The notes under the pieces are model-generated. The model did not search any database. It saw nothing but the letters and a program-made list of their open reading frames with translations, and was not told the DNA's origin. Positions 24,251 to 32,867 of a stretch of 64,000 nt of DNA are shown here, one piece after another. The translations under genes were made by a program, and so were the position numbers. The DNA lies in NCBI RefSeq assembly GCF_002890915.1, contig NZ_POUT01000009.1, positions 62,001 to 126,000 of the forward strand, given 5' to 3'. The stretch comes from Stutzerimonas stutzeri (GTDB lineage Bacteria; Pseudomonadota; Gammaproteobacteria; Pseudomonadales; Pseudomonadaceae). Every line of letters begins with the position of its first letter. The first letter of the stretch is position 1.

Positions 24251-26266
24251 TCAGGACGCCTTGGAGGCAGCGCGCCGCTTGCGCGGTGCGCTGCGCCGGC
24301 CCGTCGGGGACTCGATCGGCAACGTACCCTTGCAGTCCGGGTAGCGCGAGCAGGACCAGAACGCGCCGCTCTTGCCCGTGCGCTGCTGCATCGGTGCGCC
24401 GCACTGCGGGCAGGCCGGCGCCGGCGGCAGCTTGAGCGAGAGCGTTGCGCCGCGGTACTGCTGCACGAGCTGGCCGACCCACGCGGCCTGCTTCTCGATG
24501 AAGGTGTCCAACGCCATCTGGCCGGCCTCGATCATGTCGAGCGCGTGCTCCCACACCGCCGTAGTGCCGGGGTCGGCGATGGCCGGGGGCACCGCGTCGA
24601 TGAGCGTGAATGCCGCGTCGGAAGCGCGGACGGCGCGGCCTTTCTTGACCAGGTAGCCGCGACCGATCAGACCGTTGATGATGTTGGCGCGTGTCGCCTC
24701 GGTGCCGATGCCGGTGGTATCTCGCAGCTTCTGTTTCAGGCGCGGGTCGGTCACGAACTTGGCGACGGTCTTCATGGCCTTGATCAGCTCGCCCTGCGTG
24801 TAGGGTTTGGGCGGCAGCGTCTTCAGCGCCTTGAGATCCACCTTTCCGACCGGGCAGGACAGGCCCGCATGCAGGGCGGGCAGCACCTGGCTGCGCTGCG
24901 CATCCTCGCCATCGGCATCGTCCGGCCCCGGCGTCGCCAGCACCTCACGCCAGCCGATGACGGCGATCTGCTTGCCCACGGCCGCCAGCGACTGACTGCC
25001 GCACGAGAACTGCGCCACCGTCCGGTCGAACTCATGGTGCGGGAGGAACTGCGCGAGGTAATGGGCGCGGATCAGCCGGTAGACGGCCAGTTCCTTCTCG
25101 TTCATGGCCGACAGGTTGGCGGGCTCCAGCGTCGGGATGACGCCGTGGTGAGCCGACACCTTGCCGTCGTTCCATGCACGCGAGCGCTGTTGGCGATCCA
25201 GGCGCTCGATCAGCGGCCGCAGGCTGGGGTCGGTCTTGACCATGCTGTCGAGTACGGTCGGTACCTCGGCCAGCATGCTCTCGGGCAGGTAGCCCGAATC
25301 CGAGCGCGGATACGTTGTCGCCTTGTGCGTCTCGTACAGCGCCTGGGCAATCTCCAGCGTCTCCTGCACGTCGAGGTCCAACTGCTTGGAGCACACCTCC
25401 TGCAGCGTGCCCAGGTCGAACGGCAGCGGCGGCCCTTCGCGCACCCGCTCGGTTTCTACCGACAGCACCTGGGCGGAGCTGGCCGTGCGCAGGCGCTCGG
25501 CGGCCTGCTGCGCCACCGGCTGTTGCAGGCAGCGGCCCGCATCGTCGGTGCTGCCTTGCGGCGGCGTCCAGCTTGCGACGAAGGACTGGCCTGCATGCGA
25601 AAGCGCAACCTCGATGGCCCAGAACGGTACGCAGACGAATCGCGCGATCTCGCGATCACGGTCCACGACCAACTTCAGCGTCGGCGTCTGCACGCGCCCC
25701 ACCGACAGCACGCCCGTATAGCCGGCCTGGCGCCCCAGCAGTGTGAACAAGCGGCTCAAGTTCATCCCGATCAGCCAGTCGGCGCGCGATCGGGCGAGTG
25801 CGGAGAAATACAGCGGCAGCGTCTCGGCGGACGGCTTGAGCGCACCCAGCGCTTTGCGGATCGACGCATCGTTGAGCGCCGACAGCCACAGGCGCTGAAT
25901 CGGCCCGCGGTAGCCGCACAGGTCGATGATCTCGCGGGCGATCATCTCGCCCTCACGGTCGGCGTCGGTCGCTATCACCAGCTCGCCCGCCTTGGCGACG
26001 AGCTGCTGCACGACCTTGAATTGCGCTGCGGTCGCCGCCTTGGGCTCGACACGCCAACGCTCAGGAAGAATGGGCAGTTGCTCGATGGCCCAGCGCTTGT
26101 ATTGCTCGCCGTAGCCTTCGGGCGGAACCGCCTCCACCAGATGACCGATGCACCAGGTCACGACGACACCCGCGCCGCTGTAGCAGCCGTTGCCGCGTTG
26201 ACCGGCACCCAGCACACGGGCGATGTCCTTGCCCTGGGACGGCTTCTCGCACAGGAAAACGCGCAT
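24251..26266 (-). CDS. topB: DNA topoisomerase III
   Basis: A 671-residue type IA topoisomerase. Toprim residues Glu7 (CEKPS) and DADREGE at 101-107 are intact; catalytic Tyr319 is in TTYPRSDSGYL. The C-terminus carries a zinc ribbon (CPQCGAPMQQ...WSCSRYPDC) and a basic tail. ICEs of this family nearly always encode such an enzyme, thought to decatenate or unlink transferred DNA. A TATCCCC palindrome at 26474-26496, 208 bases upstream, marks its control region. Confidence 0.93.
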   Translation of the reverse strand: MRVFLCEKPSQGKDIARVLGAGQRGNGCYSGAGVVVTWCIGHLVEAVPPEGYGEQYKRWAIEQLPILPERWRVEPKAATAAQFKVVQQLVAKAGELVIATDADREGEMIAREIIDLCGYRGPIQRLWLSALNDASIRKALGALKPSAETLPLYFSALARSRADWLIGMNLSRLFTLLGRQAGYTGVLSVGRVQTPTLKLVVDRDREIARFVCVPFWAIEVALSHAGQSFVASWTPPQGSTDDAGRCLQQPVAQQAAERLRTASSAQVLSVETERVREGPPLPFDLGTLQEVCSKQLDLDVQETLEIAQALYETHKATTYPRSDSGYLPESMLAEVPTVLDSMVKTDPSLRPLIERLDRQQRSRAWNDGKVSAHHGVIPTLEPANLSAMNEKELAVYRLIRAHYLAQFLPHHEFDRTVAQFSCGSQSLAAVGKQIAVIGWREVLATPGPDDADGEDAQRSQVLPALHAGLSCPVGKVDLKALKTLPPKPYTQGELIKAMKTVAKFVTDPRLKQKLRDTTGIGTEATRANIINGLIGRGYLVKKGRAVRASDAAFTLIDAVPPAIADPGTTAVWEHALDMIEAGQMALDTFIEKQAAWVGQLVQQYRGATLSLKLPPAPACPQCGAPMQQRTGKSGAFWSCSRYPDCKGTLPIESPTGRRSAPRKRRAASKAS

Positions 26267-26473
26267 GAAGCCTCCTTGGAAATGTGCGGTTCATCGGATG
26301 GGCGTCAGCTTGGCGGGGCCAGGAGATGCCGGCAGCAAGGAAGTCGATTGATGCAGACACCGCTTTGTGATCGGCAGGCGGTTTGTTGCCGCAGCGGTGT
26401 GCATAGATCGTAGGAGCTGGCACAGCAAGAGCGTCGTTTCGGGAGGGCGGCTGGAACTCCGTGGACGACCTTG

Positions 26474-26496
26474 GAGCTATCCCCTGGGGATAGCTC
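26474..26496. promoter_or_regulatory. Palindromic operator-like site 1 (upstream of topB)
   Basis: A perfect 23-base palindrome: arm GAGCTATCCCC, central T, then the exact reverse complement. It lies between ssb and topB. Confidence 0.65.
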
Positions 26497-26560
26497 GCTG
26501 GTGCATCGCGGGCGTATGACGGTTGCTACAGTCGCCCTCGGGGGAACGGCGATGGGCGAA

Positions 26561-26944
26561 TTACTGTCCGCCGGCCGGCTTGGTGCTGAGCGCCACCGAC
26601 TCGATGCGGTACGGCAGGATGCCCACGCGCCGCGCCTCGACCTTGAACGTCACGCGCTCGTTCTCGTCGGCGTCCTCCCATTCGTCGCGCACGGTGCGGC
26701 CCTCGACCAGCACCCGCATGCCTTTCTGGTATAGCGTCTTCCAGTGCTCGGCGTCGCGGTGCCACAGCTCCACGGGCGCCCAGAAGCCACCGCGATCTTC
26801 GTACTCGCCGTCCTTCTTCGGGATCGGGTTGTCGAAGTAGACGTTCAGGCGAAGCAGCCGGCGTGGCTCGTCGTTGCCGTTCGGAAATTCGCGGTAGTCC
26901 GGCGCAGAACCGATGTTGCCCTCGCCGACGAAGTGCGTGCTCAT
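26561..26944 (-). CDS. ssb: Single-stranded DNA-binding protein of the ICE
   Basis: A 127-residue OB-fold protein: MSTHFVGEGNIGSAPDYREFPNGNDEPRRLLRLNVYFDN, then GGFWAPVELWHRDAEHW and GMRVLVEGRTVRDEWED, the usual SSB/PriB-like strands. It lacks the acidic DDDIPF-type tail of housekeeping SSB, ending STKPAGGQ instead. It probably coats ssDNA during ICE replication or transfer. The start overlaps the DUF3158 stop as ATGA. Confidence 0.87.
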   Translation of the reverse strand: MSTHFVGEGNIGSAPDYREFPNGNDEPRRLLRLNVYFDNPIPKKDGEYEDRGGFWAPVELWHRDAEHWKTLYQKGMRVLVEGRTVRDEWEDADENERVTFKVEARRVGILPYRIESVALSTKPAGGQ

Positions 26945-27489
26945 GGAGACTCCTTGGTGGTGGGTGGAACGGACGCGGTATGCCCGTGGACGCGCCGCAG
27001 GTAAGCCGCTTCGGCCTGCGCGGCCTTGCTGGCGCATTCCAGGGCTTGGCGGGCGATGCTGTGGGTCAGGCTGATCTGCATGTTCAGCACGATGCGCTGC
27101 AGTTCGATCGCGTACAGCTCGTCGATCAGCGAGGCCGGCGTCGCGGGGTTGGCCAGCAGGGCCTCCCACAACGCCACGCCCATGGAGGAACGGTCGAGGT
27201 TGCGCCAGCGCAGGAAGGTCGTCCCTGCGCCAGTGGCCTGCTGGGCCAGTTGCACGTCGAGCAGGCTGAATGGATAGGCGCGCGCCTGGGGCAGCACGCG
27301 CCGCTGCGCCAGGCCAATCACCTCGTCGCGCAGCGCTGCGCACTGGCTGGCCCAGGTCTCCAGACTCCCCTTACCCTTAAAAGGCTGTAAAAGGCCTTTT
27401 AGGTAGCCTGCGTGTTCCAGCCGCTGGAAGTCCGCCTGTTCCAGCGCCACGAAGCGCGTGGAGTGGCTGATAGGGGGCGATGCTGTCAT
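26941..27489 (-). CDS. DUF3158 family protein
   Basis: A 182-residue helical protein (FVALEQADFQRLEHAGYLKGLLQPFKGKGSLETWASQCAALRDEV) matching DUF3158, regularly found between the PFL_4669 and ssb genes in such ICEs. Function unknown. Overlaps of four bases on both sides place it in the PFL_4669 - DUF3158 - ssb operon. Confidence 0.83.
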   Translation of the reverse strand: MTASPPISHSTRFVALEQADFQRLEHAGYLKGLLQPFKGKGSLETWASQCAALRDEVIGLAQRRVLPQARAYPFSLLDVQLAQQATGAGTTFLRWRNLDRSSMGVALWEALLANPATPASLIDELYAIELQRIVLNMQISLTHSIARQALECASKAAQAEAAYLRRVHGHTASVPPTTKESP

Positions 27490-28274
27490 GCGCCAGCACC
27501 CTCATCGCCCGCGGCACCATCGGCTGCGCCACCCGTGGGAGCCGGCGCATCGGGCACGATGGCAGGCGCAGCAGGCGGCGTGCCGGGCTTGTTCGACCGC
27601 CGCGCGATGGGTGGCGCGAAGCGCGAGCGGCGCGTGCCTTCCAGCACGTCCTGCGGCAACTCGCCGAACTTCTCCAGCGCCGCTCGCGCCGCCGCGTTCT
27701 TCGCCGCGAAGTCGTCGCGCGTCGTGCCCGAGTAGCGGTACTGCTGGGCCAGCGAGAACAGGCTGCGCAGCGCGTGCGCACCATCATTGAGCCAGCGCTC
27801 CAAGGTGCTGCGGTCGATCAGCGCCGTGTGGTGCGCCAGGATGAGCTTGCGTGCCAGGTCGTCGTAGTCGGCCAGCAGATACACCGCCATGAAACCGAGC
27901 TGGGCGTTCACGAACAGCGGCAGCTTCACCGGCTGCACGTTCATGTTCTCGCCCAGGGACAGCGCCGCTGGCACGTCGGCCAAGGCCTGATCCACCTGTT
28001 CGCGCAGGGTCTGCAGACGGGTCTTGGTGTCGGCGAGCTTGTCCTCGATCCGCAACATCCACCAGTCCGAGTACGGGTCGTCCTGCTCGGCGCCGCGCTT
28101 CATCTTGTTCATGGCGCCGATGAAGCCGTTGAGACCGATGATGCCGGGGCGCCCCTCGGTCGGCGCACGGCCGTGCCAGATGCGCGAAGCGTGGTGCGTG
28201 TGCAGCGTCAGCGACATCGCGCTGCGCAGCGATCCGAGATTCAGTTGCAGGGGTTCTGTGCGTTCGTTGGCCAT
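27486..28274 (-). CDS. PFL_4669 family ICE protein (TIGR03761)
   Basis: A 262-residue protein with the start MANERTEPLQLNLGSLRSAMSLTLHTHHASRIWHGR and a conserved GIIGLNGFIGAMNKMKRGAEQDDPYSDWWMLRIEDKL, matching TIGR03761. The C-terminal 40 residues are low-complexity Pro/Ala/Gly. The role in the ICE life cycle is unknown. It begins a three-gene operon, with palindrome site 2 120 bases upstream. Confidence 0.85.
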   Translation of the reverse strand: MANERTEPLQLNLGSLRSAMSLTLHTHHASRIWHGRAPTEGRPGIIGLNGFIGAMNKMKRGAEQDDPYSDWWMLRIEDKLADTKTRLQTLREQVDQALADVPAALSLGENMNVQPVKLPLFVNAQLGFMAVYLLADYDDLARKLILAHHTALIDRSTLERWLNDGAHALRSLFSLAQQYRYSGTTRDDFAAKNAAARAALEKFGELPQDVLEGTRRSRFAPPIARRSNKPGTPPAAPAIVPDAPAPTGGAADGAAGDEGAGA

Positions 28275-28394
28275 GGGAGCGACTCGCGGTGAAGGGGCGA
28301 GTCGCCAGCATCGGCATCGGCCGGAAGGCTGTCAGTCAACAAACCGCAGCCCATGCGCGCCCGGTTTGTTCCGCACGGAAGGCTGTGTGTGCCG

Positions 28395-28414
28395 GCTATC
28401 CCCTGGGGGATAGC
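28395..28414. promoter_or_regulatory. Palindromic operator-like site 2 (upstream of PFL_4669 gene)
   Basis: GCTATCCCC and GGGGATAGC arms with a two-base centre. On the minus strand it shares a further stretch of about 25 bases with site 3, including ACA and CTTTCCG/CCTTCCG. Confidence 0.65.
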
Positions 28415-28463
28415 TCGGCGGAGTTGTTCGCGGCTCGCGCGGAGGTGAGACCGCGTTGCGGGG

Positions 28464-29324
28464 CTATGCCTCGCGAGGTCTGTACCAGGCGGCCCGTTGC
28501 CCCTCCACCTCACGGTAGCGAAGCTCGAACAGGCGGCACTCGTGCACCACCTGCCGCCAACTGCTGCAGCCGTACTTGGCTGGAAGCTGCTCGGGATGCT
28601 GGTCCGCGATCCAGCGGCCAGCGGCGGCAATGGGTGTCCAGCCCTCGACGGCCAACTGCGCGGCGGCCTCGCGCAGCACGCGAACGATGCCGGCGGCCGG
28701 CCAGTCCACCGTGCCGTCCGGCGCGATGCCATTGACCACCAGGTCGTGGAACACATCCGACTGGACGAACTCCGCTGCCAGGCGCCGCGCCTGATCCATG
28801 TGCTCGGCCCAGCCGCGCAGCTGCTCGAAGTGTTGATCGATGCGCGTGTAGGCGGAACCGAGTTCGTCCTGTGCAGCGCGGCACCCGTCCACGGTCCATA
28901 GATCGTGCTGGTCGATGAAGTGGTGCACCAGGGTGTTGCGCAGCGATACCAGGTCTTTGAGGTCGGCCTGGGTTTTGGCGTAGTCCTGCGCAGACAGGCT
29001 CAGTTGCACGCGCGTGCGAAAGGAAATCACGTCGCCGGGAAGATCATCGTCGCGTTCCTCGCCGCCATTTCCATCGGTGACCACATACGAACCAAACAGT
29101 TGTCCGACCAACGTGCCCAGGGTCTTGGTCGCGGCATCTTCGATCCGCGCTGTGCGAATGGCCTCCAGCGAATGCGCCGGGCCTGAAATCTCGTGGTGGG
29201 CCACGATGGCTTTCATGAGGCGCTCGTATTGTTGAAGGCGCAACAGGCATCTGCCCAGCAAGCGCTGAACGTCTTGCTGTAGTGGTTGCAGTGCGTTTGT
29301 GGCGGGGGAAGTCGTCATGTCCAT
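28464..29324 (-). CDS. OST-HTH/LOTUS domain protein
   Basis: A 286-residue protein. Residues about 1-200 are helical and HEPN/abortive-infection-like in composition (SLRNTLVHHFIDQHDLW). The C-terminal 70 residues (GWTPIAAAGRWIADQHPEQLPAKYGCSSWRQVVHECRLFELR) match an OST-HTH/LOTUS winged-helix domain, an RNA-binding module (G-rich or structured RNA). The RNxxxH-like RNTLVHH sits inside the helical part. Homologues occur in related ICEs. A regulatory or defence role is inferred. Starts 29324 and 29318 are both plausible. Confidence 0.75.
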   Translation of the reverse strand: MDMTTSPATNALQPLQQDVQRLLGRCLLRLQQYERLMKAIVAHHEISGPAHSLEAIRTARIEDAATKTLGTLVGQLFGSYVVTDGNGGEERDDDLPGDVISFRTRVQLSLSAQDYAKTQADLKDLVSLRNTLVHHFIDQHDLWTVDGCRAAQDELGSAYTRIDQHFEQLRGWAEHMDQARRLAAEFVQSDVFHDLVVNGIAPDGTVDWPAAGIVRVLREAAAQLAVEGWTPIAAAGRWIADQHPEQLPAKYGCSSWRQVVHECRLFELRYREVEGQRAAWYRPREA

Positions 29325-29430
29325 CGTCGGCCGGGCTCGTGTGTGGCTGTCCTCGTCTGATTCACAGGCGACAGTTTCGCCTGTCATTCGGCGGGCGACA
29401 ATCGAGCGCGGCGGAAAGATGTCTGTTCCA

Positions 29431-29449
29431 GCTATCCCCTGGGGATAGT
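29431..29449. promoter_or_regulatory. Palindromic operator-like site 3 (upstream of LOTUS gene)
   Basis: GCTATCCCC, central T, GGGGATAGt: the last base departs from symmetry. It lies in the short gap between the replication-protein-like gene and the LOTUS gene. Confidence 0.62.
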
Positions 29450-29454
29450 CAACA

Positions 29455-30636
29455 TCAGCGATCACGCAAGGCTTCTCGGAGCTGAGCCAGGTAGGCTCGT
29501 GCGACCTCGGGGTCAGCCGCACGGGATGCTGGCGGTGACGAGGGCGCAGGTGACGGGGGCGCTGGCGGCGTCGATGCACTTTCTCCGGCCCAGGCCTTGA
29601 ACTCCCCGCGGATCGCCTTCTGGATGATGCCAAACAGGTAGCCGGCCGGGTTGCGTACCGCGCTGTTGTGGCAGCGTGCCGCCCACTCGTCGAGAACGGC
29701 CTGCCTCTGCGCCTCGTCCACCTGCTGCAGCGCCACCAGCGCGCCGGCCTGCTGCTCGTCCTTCAAGCGCAGGAAACGCTCGGGCAGCCGCAGGTTCTGC
29801 AAGGCCCTCGCGCGCGGTACTGTACGTACTTCATTTATACGATCATTACGTACTGTACGGTCCTCCTTCGGAATCCGAAGAGAGCCGTCCGGCGCGGGTT
29901 TCGGTCCTGCTTCGGATTCCGAAGACGGGCGCGCAGCATTCCGAAGAAGGGCTTCCTGGCCTTCTTCGGATTCGTGGTCCGCACCCTCCTGTGGATAACC
30001 TGGCGTCGTCCAGCCATGCCGCGCCATGCGCTGCGCCAGCACTTGCAGACGGGTCGGCAGCGTGCGCCCGCTGAGCAGCGGGTCTTCGGCGATCTCCCGC
30101 AGCGTGTTCATGCCCACGACCTGCACCGCCTTCGCCGCGTGCGTGAGCGCCTGGCTCACCAGGCCCAGGTAGTCCGGGTCGAGCTGCATCGCCTCGAAGG
30201 GTGACAGCGGTTCGTCGTGCAGCACGTAGAGGTTGCCTTGGATACGGCCGGTCTTGGGATCGCGCCGCCGCCGCACCAGGCTGAGCCAGCGCGTCAGCCG
30301 CAGCAGCGTCAAGGCGCGCGCCACGGTCTCGTGCGAGGCTTGCGCCGCACAGGGCATGGACGCCAGATATGGGCGGAGCTGGTCGTAGGTGGGAAAGGCG
30401 GTCACGCCGTCGTCGTTGAGCTGCAGGCGGAACACCTGCCAGGCATTGCGCTCCAGCGGCGTCAGGCGCCGGTCGAGGAACAACGCGCGCGGCACGCTCT
30501 CGTGCCGGTTGCCGCTGTAGAGAAAGCCGTCCTGGCTCGGCGCCGGTTCCTTCGGCTCAAGGTGCCGCAGCGCCTCGTCGAACAACGCCGACAGCGCAAC
30601 CGGGCCATCACGCCGTGGAGCGTCGCCCGTCGTCAT
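29455..30636 (-). CDS. STY4528-family ICE replication-like protein
   Basis: A 393-residue protein. The N-terminal half is winged-helix-like (GFLYSGNRHESVPRALFLDRRLTPLERNAWQVFRLQL... ETVARALTLLRLTRWLSLVRRRRDPKTGRIQGNLYVLHDEPLSP), typical of the STY4528 'pathogenicity island replication' family. The middle (about 235-275) is a low-complexity insert whose DNA is rich in inverted repeats. The C-terminus is Pro/Ser-rich and acidic. It follows DUF2857 with a three-base gap. Replication initiation is proposed for the family but not proven. Confidence 0.8.
   Translation of the reverse strand: MTTGDAPRRDGPVALSALFDEALRHLEPKEPAPSQDGFLYSGNRHESVPRALFLDRRLTPLERNAWQVFRLQLNDDGVTAFPTYDQLRPYLASMPCAAQASHETVARALTLLRLTRWLSLVRRRRDPKTGRIQGNLYVLHDEPLSPFEAMQLDPDYLGLVSQALTHAAKAVQVVGMNTLREIAEDPLLSGRTLPTRLQVLAQRMARHGWTTPGYPQEGADHESEEGQEALLRNAARPSSESEAGPKPAPDGSLRIPKEDRTVRNDRINEVRTVPRARALQNLRLPERFLRLKDEQQAGALVALQQVDEAQRQAVLDEWAARCHNSAVRNPAGYLFGIIQKAIRGEFKAWAGESASTPPAPPSPAPSSPPASRAADPEVARAYLAQLREALRDR
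29808..29972. repeat. Intragenic inverted-repeat cluster beside an AT-rich patch
   Basis: Inside the STY4528-type gene: CTTCGGA-A-TCCGAAG at 29866-29880, CTTCGGA-T-TCCGAAG at 29910-29924, and ATTCCGAAGAAGG / CCTTCTTCGGA arms at 29938-29950 and 29960-29970. Next to them (29808-29862) is a patch with two ACTGTAC-containing repeats and far lower GC than its surroundings. Confidence 0.65.
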
Positions 30637-30639
30637 GAC

Positions 30640-31200
30640 CTACACCAGCCCCTGGTCGACCCAGTTCCGTATCGCCGACCAGATCACCGACATGGGCAGG
30701 GTCATGGCCTCGGCCAGGTCCATGGTCAGCGCCAGCATCGCCATGTCGTCGATCAGTGCGATGTGCCGCTCCGTGATGCCGGCCTTCCAGCGTTCCCACA
30801 GGGCCACGTCCTGCGCCTCGTCGAGCACCGGATGCCGACCCTTACGCTTGGGCAGCCCGAGGATGTCGCGGCGCAGCGCCACTTCCTGATGCGTGAGGCC
30901 GTAGAACTTGCTGACCATCTCCGTGCTCGCCCCCAGGCGCAGCATGCGGTCCACCGTGGCGATCTCCCGCTCCACGTCGTGCACCTGGCTCAGCAGCCGC
31001 TTCAACACTTCCCGGTTCACCGACACCGAACACCACGACACCGTGGCATTCACCAGCATGCTCACGAGTTCTGGGTGCTTCAGCGCATCCAGCTCCTCCT
31101 CACCGAAGCCCATGGCCTTGCAGCGGCGCAACTGGCCGTTGCGCAGGTCATGCAGGGCCTGGGCGATCACGGCCTGGTTGAGCGGGTGCGGTGCCGACAT
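30640..31200 (-). CDS. DUF2857 protein, candidate BisC-like activator subunit
   Basis: A 186-residue protein (MSAPHPLNQAVIAQALHDLRNGQLRRCKAMGFGEEELDALKHPE... MVSKFYGLTHQEVALRRDILGLPKRKGRHPVLD) of the DUF2857 family, distantly related to FlhC-type regulators. The segment around MVSKFYGLTHQEV looks like a helix-turn-helix. In ICEclc the bistable activator BisDC is encoded in the operon that starts at alpA; by position and family this is a candidate for one subunit. That match is from memory and should be verified. Confidence 0.75.
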   Translation of the reverse strand: MSAPHPLNQAVIAQALHDLRNGQLRRCKAMGFGEEELDALKHPELVSMLVNATVSWCSVSVNREVLKRLLSQVHDVEREIATVDRMLRLGASTEMVSKFYGLTHQEVALRRDILGLPKRKGRHPVLDEAQDVALWERWKAGITERHIALIDDMAMLALTMDLAEAMTLPMSVIWSAIRNWVDQGLV

Positions 31201-31217
31201 ACGGGAGCCTCCTGCGC

Positions 31218-32867
31218 TCAGGAATCCTGGCTCGCTGCGCCGGCTTCCAGATCCAGCAGCCGGCGCGCCAGGCGCAGCAGACGGAACAGCTTTACCAGCC
31301 CGGCATCGCTCAGGCGCGTGACCAAGCCGCCGTGACCATGCAGCAGCGGCCCAAGGTCATCGGCCAGCCGCGCGCTGTCCAGCCCGGTCGCGGGTGCCGG
31401 CGCGGTGCTCAGCGCGTGCAGCAGGGTCAGCATCGCACGCGAGAACGCCGGGAGCGCCTTCGCCTGGCCCACGGCCGGCGTCACGCAGACGAAGCCGATG
31501 CCGCCATCGCTGGCTTCGATGTGGTCGCCCACCGCCGCTTCCCCCGCGATCTCGCGAGCGAACTGCGCGATATGCACGCGCAGGCGATCCGGCACGTCCA
31601 GGCCCGGCTCGATGTACCAGACATCCGAGATGGGAAAGAGCCCGCCAACCTGCACCGGGATCGCACGCAGCGCATCTGCCTCGAAGTCGGGTAGCTTGTC
31701 GCCGAGCTGATCCGCGACCATCCGCTGGATGGACTGCAGGCGCTCGGTGGTTGGGGCCGGCGTCACGATGTGCCCCTGCAGGCGCTCGTCGCGCTGCCCG
31801 TCCCGGGCGTTTGGTGCAGCGGCAGGTGGTGCCGAGGGTGTCTCTGCCGGTGGCGCGACGGGCGAGGGGTCCCGTGGCGTTGGCGCCGCGGGCGACAGTT
31901 GCGGCGTGATGGCTGGCGCCGCAGGTGCGACAGGCGTTGCCGGGTTCGGCGCGGCCGGCTCGCTGGTCAATGCTCGCTGACGGCTTTCGCTGTCATCGAC
32001 CTCCAATGCCAGCGTGTCGTAGTCCGCTTCCAGCAGATCGGCCATCTGACCCACCAGTTCGTCCTGCACGCGCTGGGGCGAGAAGCCCTCCGGCTGCGTG
32101 TCGAACTGCGACAGCACATCCTGAAACAGCGAAGCGAAGTCCACGGTCAGCGGCCGGCCCAGCGCACGCCGCTCCCAGGTGCGCTCGCACGCCTTGCGCA
32201 GCACTGCGAGCCGGTCCACCTGATGCCGGCCCAATCCGCCGTACAACAGCGTCGGGATCGCCGGCAGCAGATAGCGCACCGCATCGTTCATGCGGCTGAT
32301 GTGTGACTGCGGCACCGGATAGCCGTCGGCCGTCAGTCGCCGCGCGAGTTCGCTTTGCGACAGCGCCTGGCCGCTTTCCTGCTCGTAGAACTCGCGCGCC
32401 TTCTCGATGCCCAAGGCCCGCTCGATGAAGGTCAGGCCGCCGCGCAGCTCGTTCTCGGCCAGATGCCCGGTCAGCGCCACGATTTCGCCGCGCGCCGGCC
32501 ACGGGCGGAACAGGCACGCAATGCGGAAGAAGCGTTCCTCCTTGGTCTCGCTCCACAACTCGCGCAGGATCGCCAGCCGCGTGTTGCCGCCGTTGCGAAT
32601 GATGTAGTGCGCCTCGCCCGGCCTGCGCGTGATCGCGGGGGGCGCGTCCAGCCCACGTTCGCGGATGGACGCCTTGATCTCCGCATAGGCCGGGTTGCGC
32701 GTCACGCGTGGGTCGTGGTCGTAGGGCCGCAACTGGTCCAGCGTCACCACCATCGGCGTGTCGGCGATGGGGTCGCTCAAGGTCGCGGCCGAAGGGCCGC
32801 TGCGCTCGAAGCCGGTGGCCAGCAGCTTGGCAGCCATGTCCTGCGGCGTCAGCTCAGCCACGGCCAT
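31218..32867 (-). CDS. parB: ParB-family protein of the ICE (TIGR03764)
   Basis: A 549-residue protein with an N-terminal ParB/Srx domain (VVTLDQLRPYDHDPRVTRNPAYAEIKASIRERGLDAPPAITRRP... YIIRNGGNTRLAILREL), a KorB-like helix-turn-helix (ESGQALSQSELARRLTADGYPVPQSHISRM), a Pro/Ala linker and a C-terminal domain. It partners ParA in ICE segregation; in ICEclc a ParB-domain protein of this operon may also act in the BisDC activator. AGGAGA abuts the ATG at 32867 too closely, so the GTG at 32861 may be the true start. Confidence 0.85.
   Translation of the reverse strand: MAVAELTPQDMAAKLLATGFERSGPSAATLSDPIADTPMVVTLDQLRPYDHDPRVTRNPAYAEIKASIRERGLDAPPAITRRPGEAHYIIRNGGNTRLAILRELWSETKEERFFRIACLFRPWPARGEIVALTGHLAENELRGGLTFIERALGIEKAREFYEQESGQALSQSELARRLTADGYPVPQSHISRMNDAVRYLLPAIPTLLYGGLGRHQVDRLAVLRKACERTWERRALGRPLTVDFASLFQDVLSQFDTQPEGFSPQRVQDELVGQMADLLEADYDTLALEVDDSESRQRALTSEPAAPNPATPVAPAAPAITPQLSPAAPTPRDPSPVAPPAETPSAPPAAAPNARDGQRDERLQGHIVTPAPTTERLQSIQRMVADQLGDKLPDFEADALRAIPVQVGGLFPISDVWYIEPGLDVPDRLRVHIAQFAREIAGEAAVGDHIEASDGGIGFVCVTPAVGQAKALPAFSRAMLTLLHALSTAPAPATGLDSARLADDLGPLLHGHGGLVTRLSDAGLVKLFRLLRLARRLLDLEAGAASQDS

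Noticed and set aside
24155..26413. 752-codon plus-strand frame opposite topB
   Set aside because: Shadow of topB, whose Toprim and Tyr motifs are intact.
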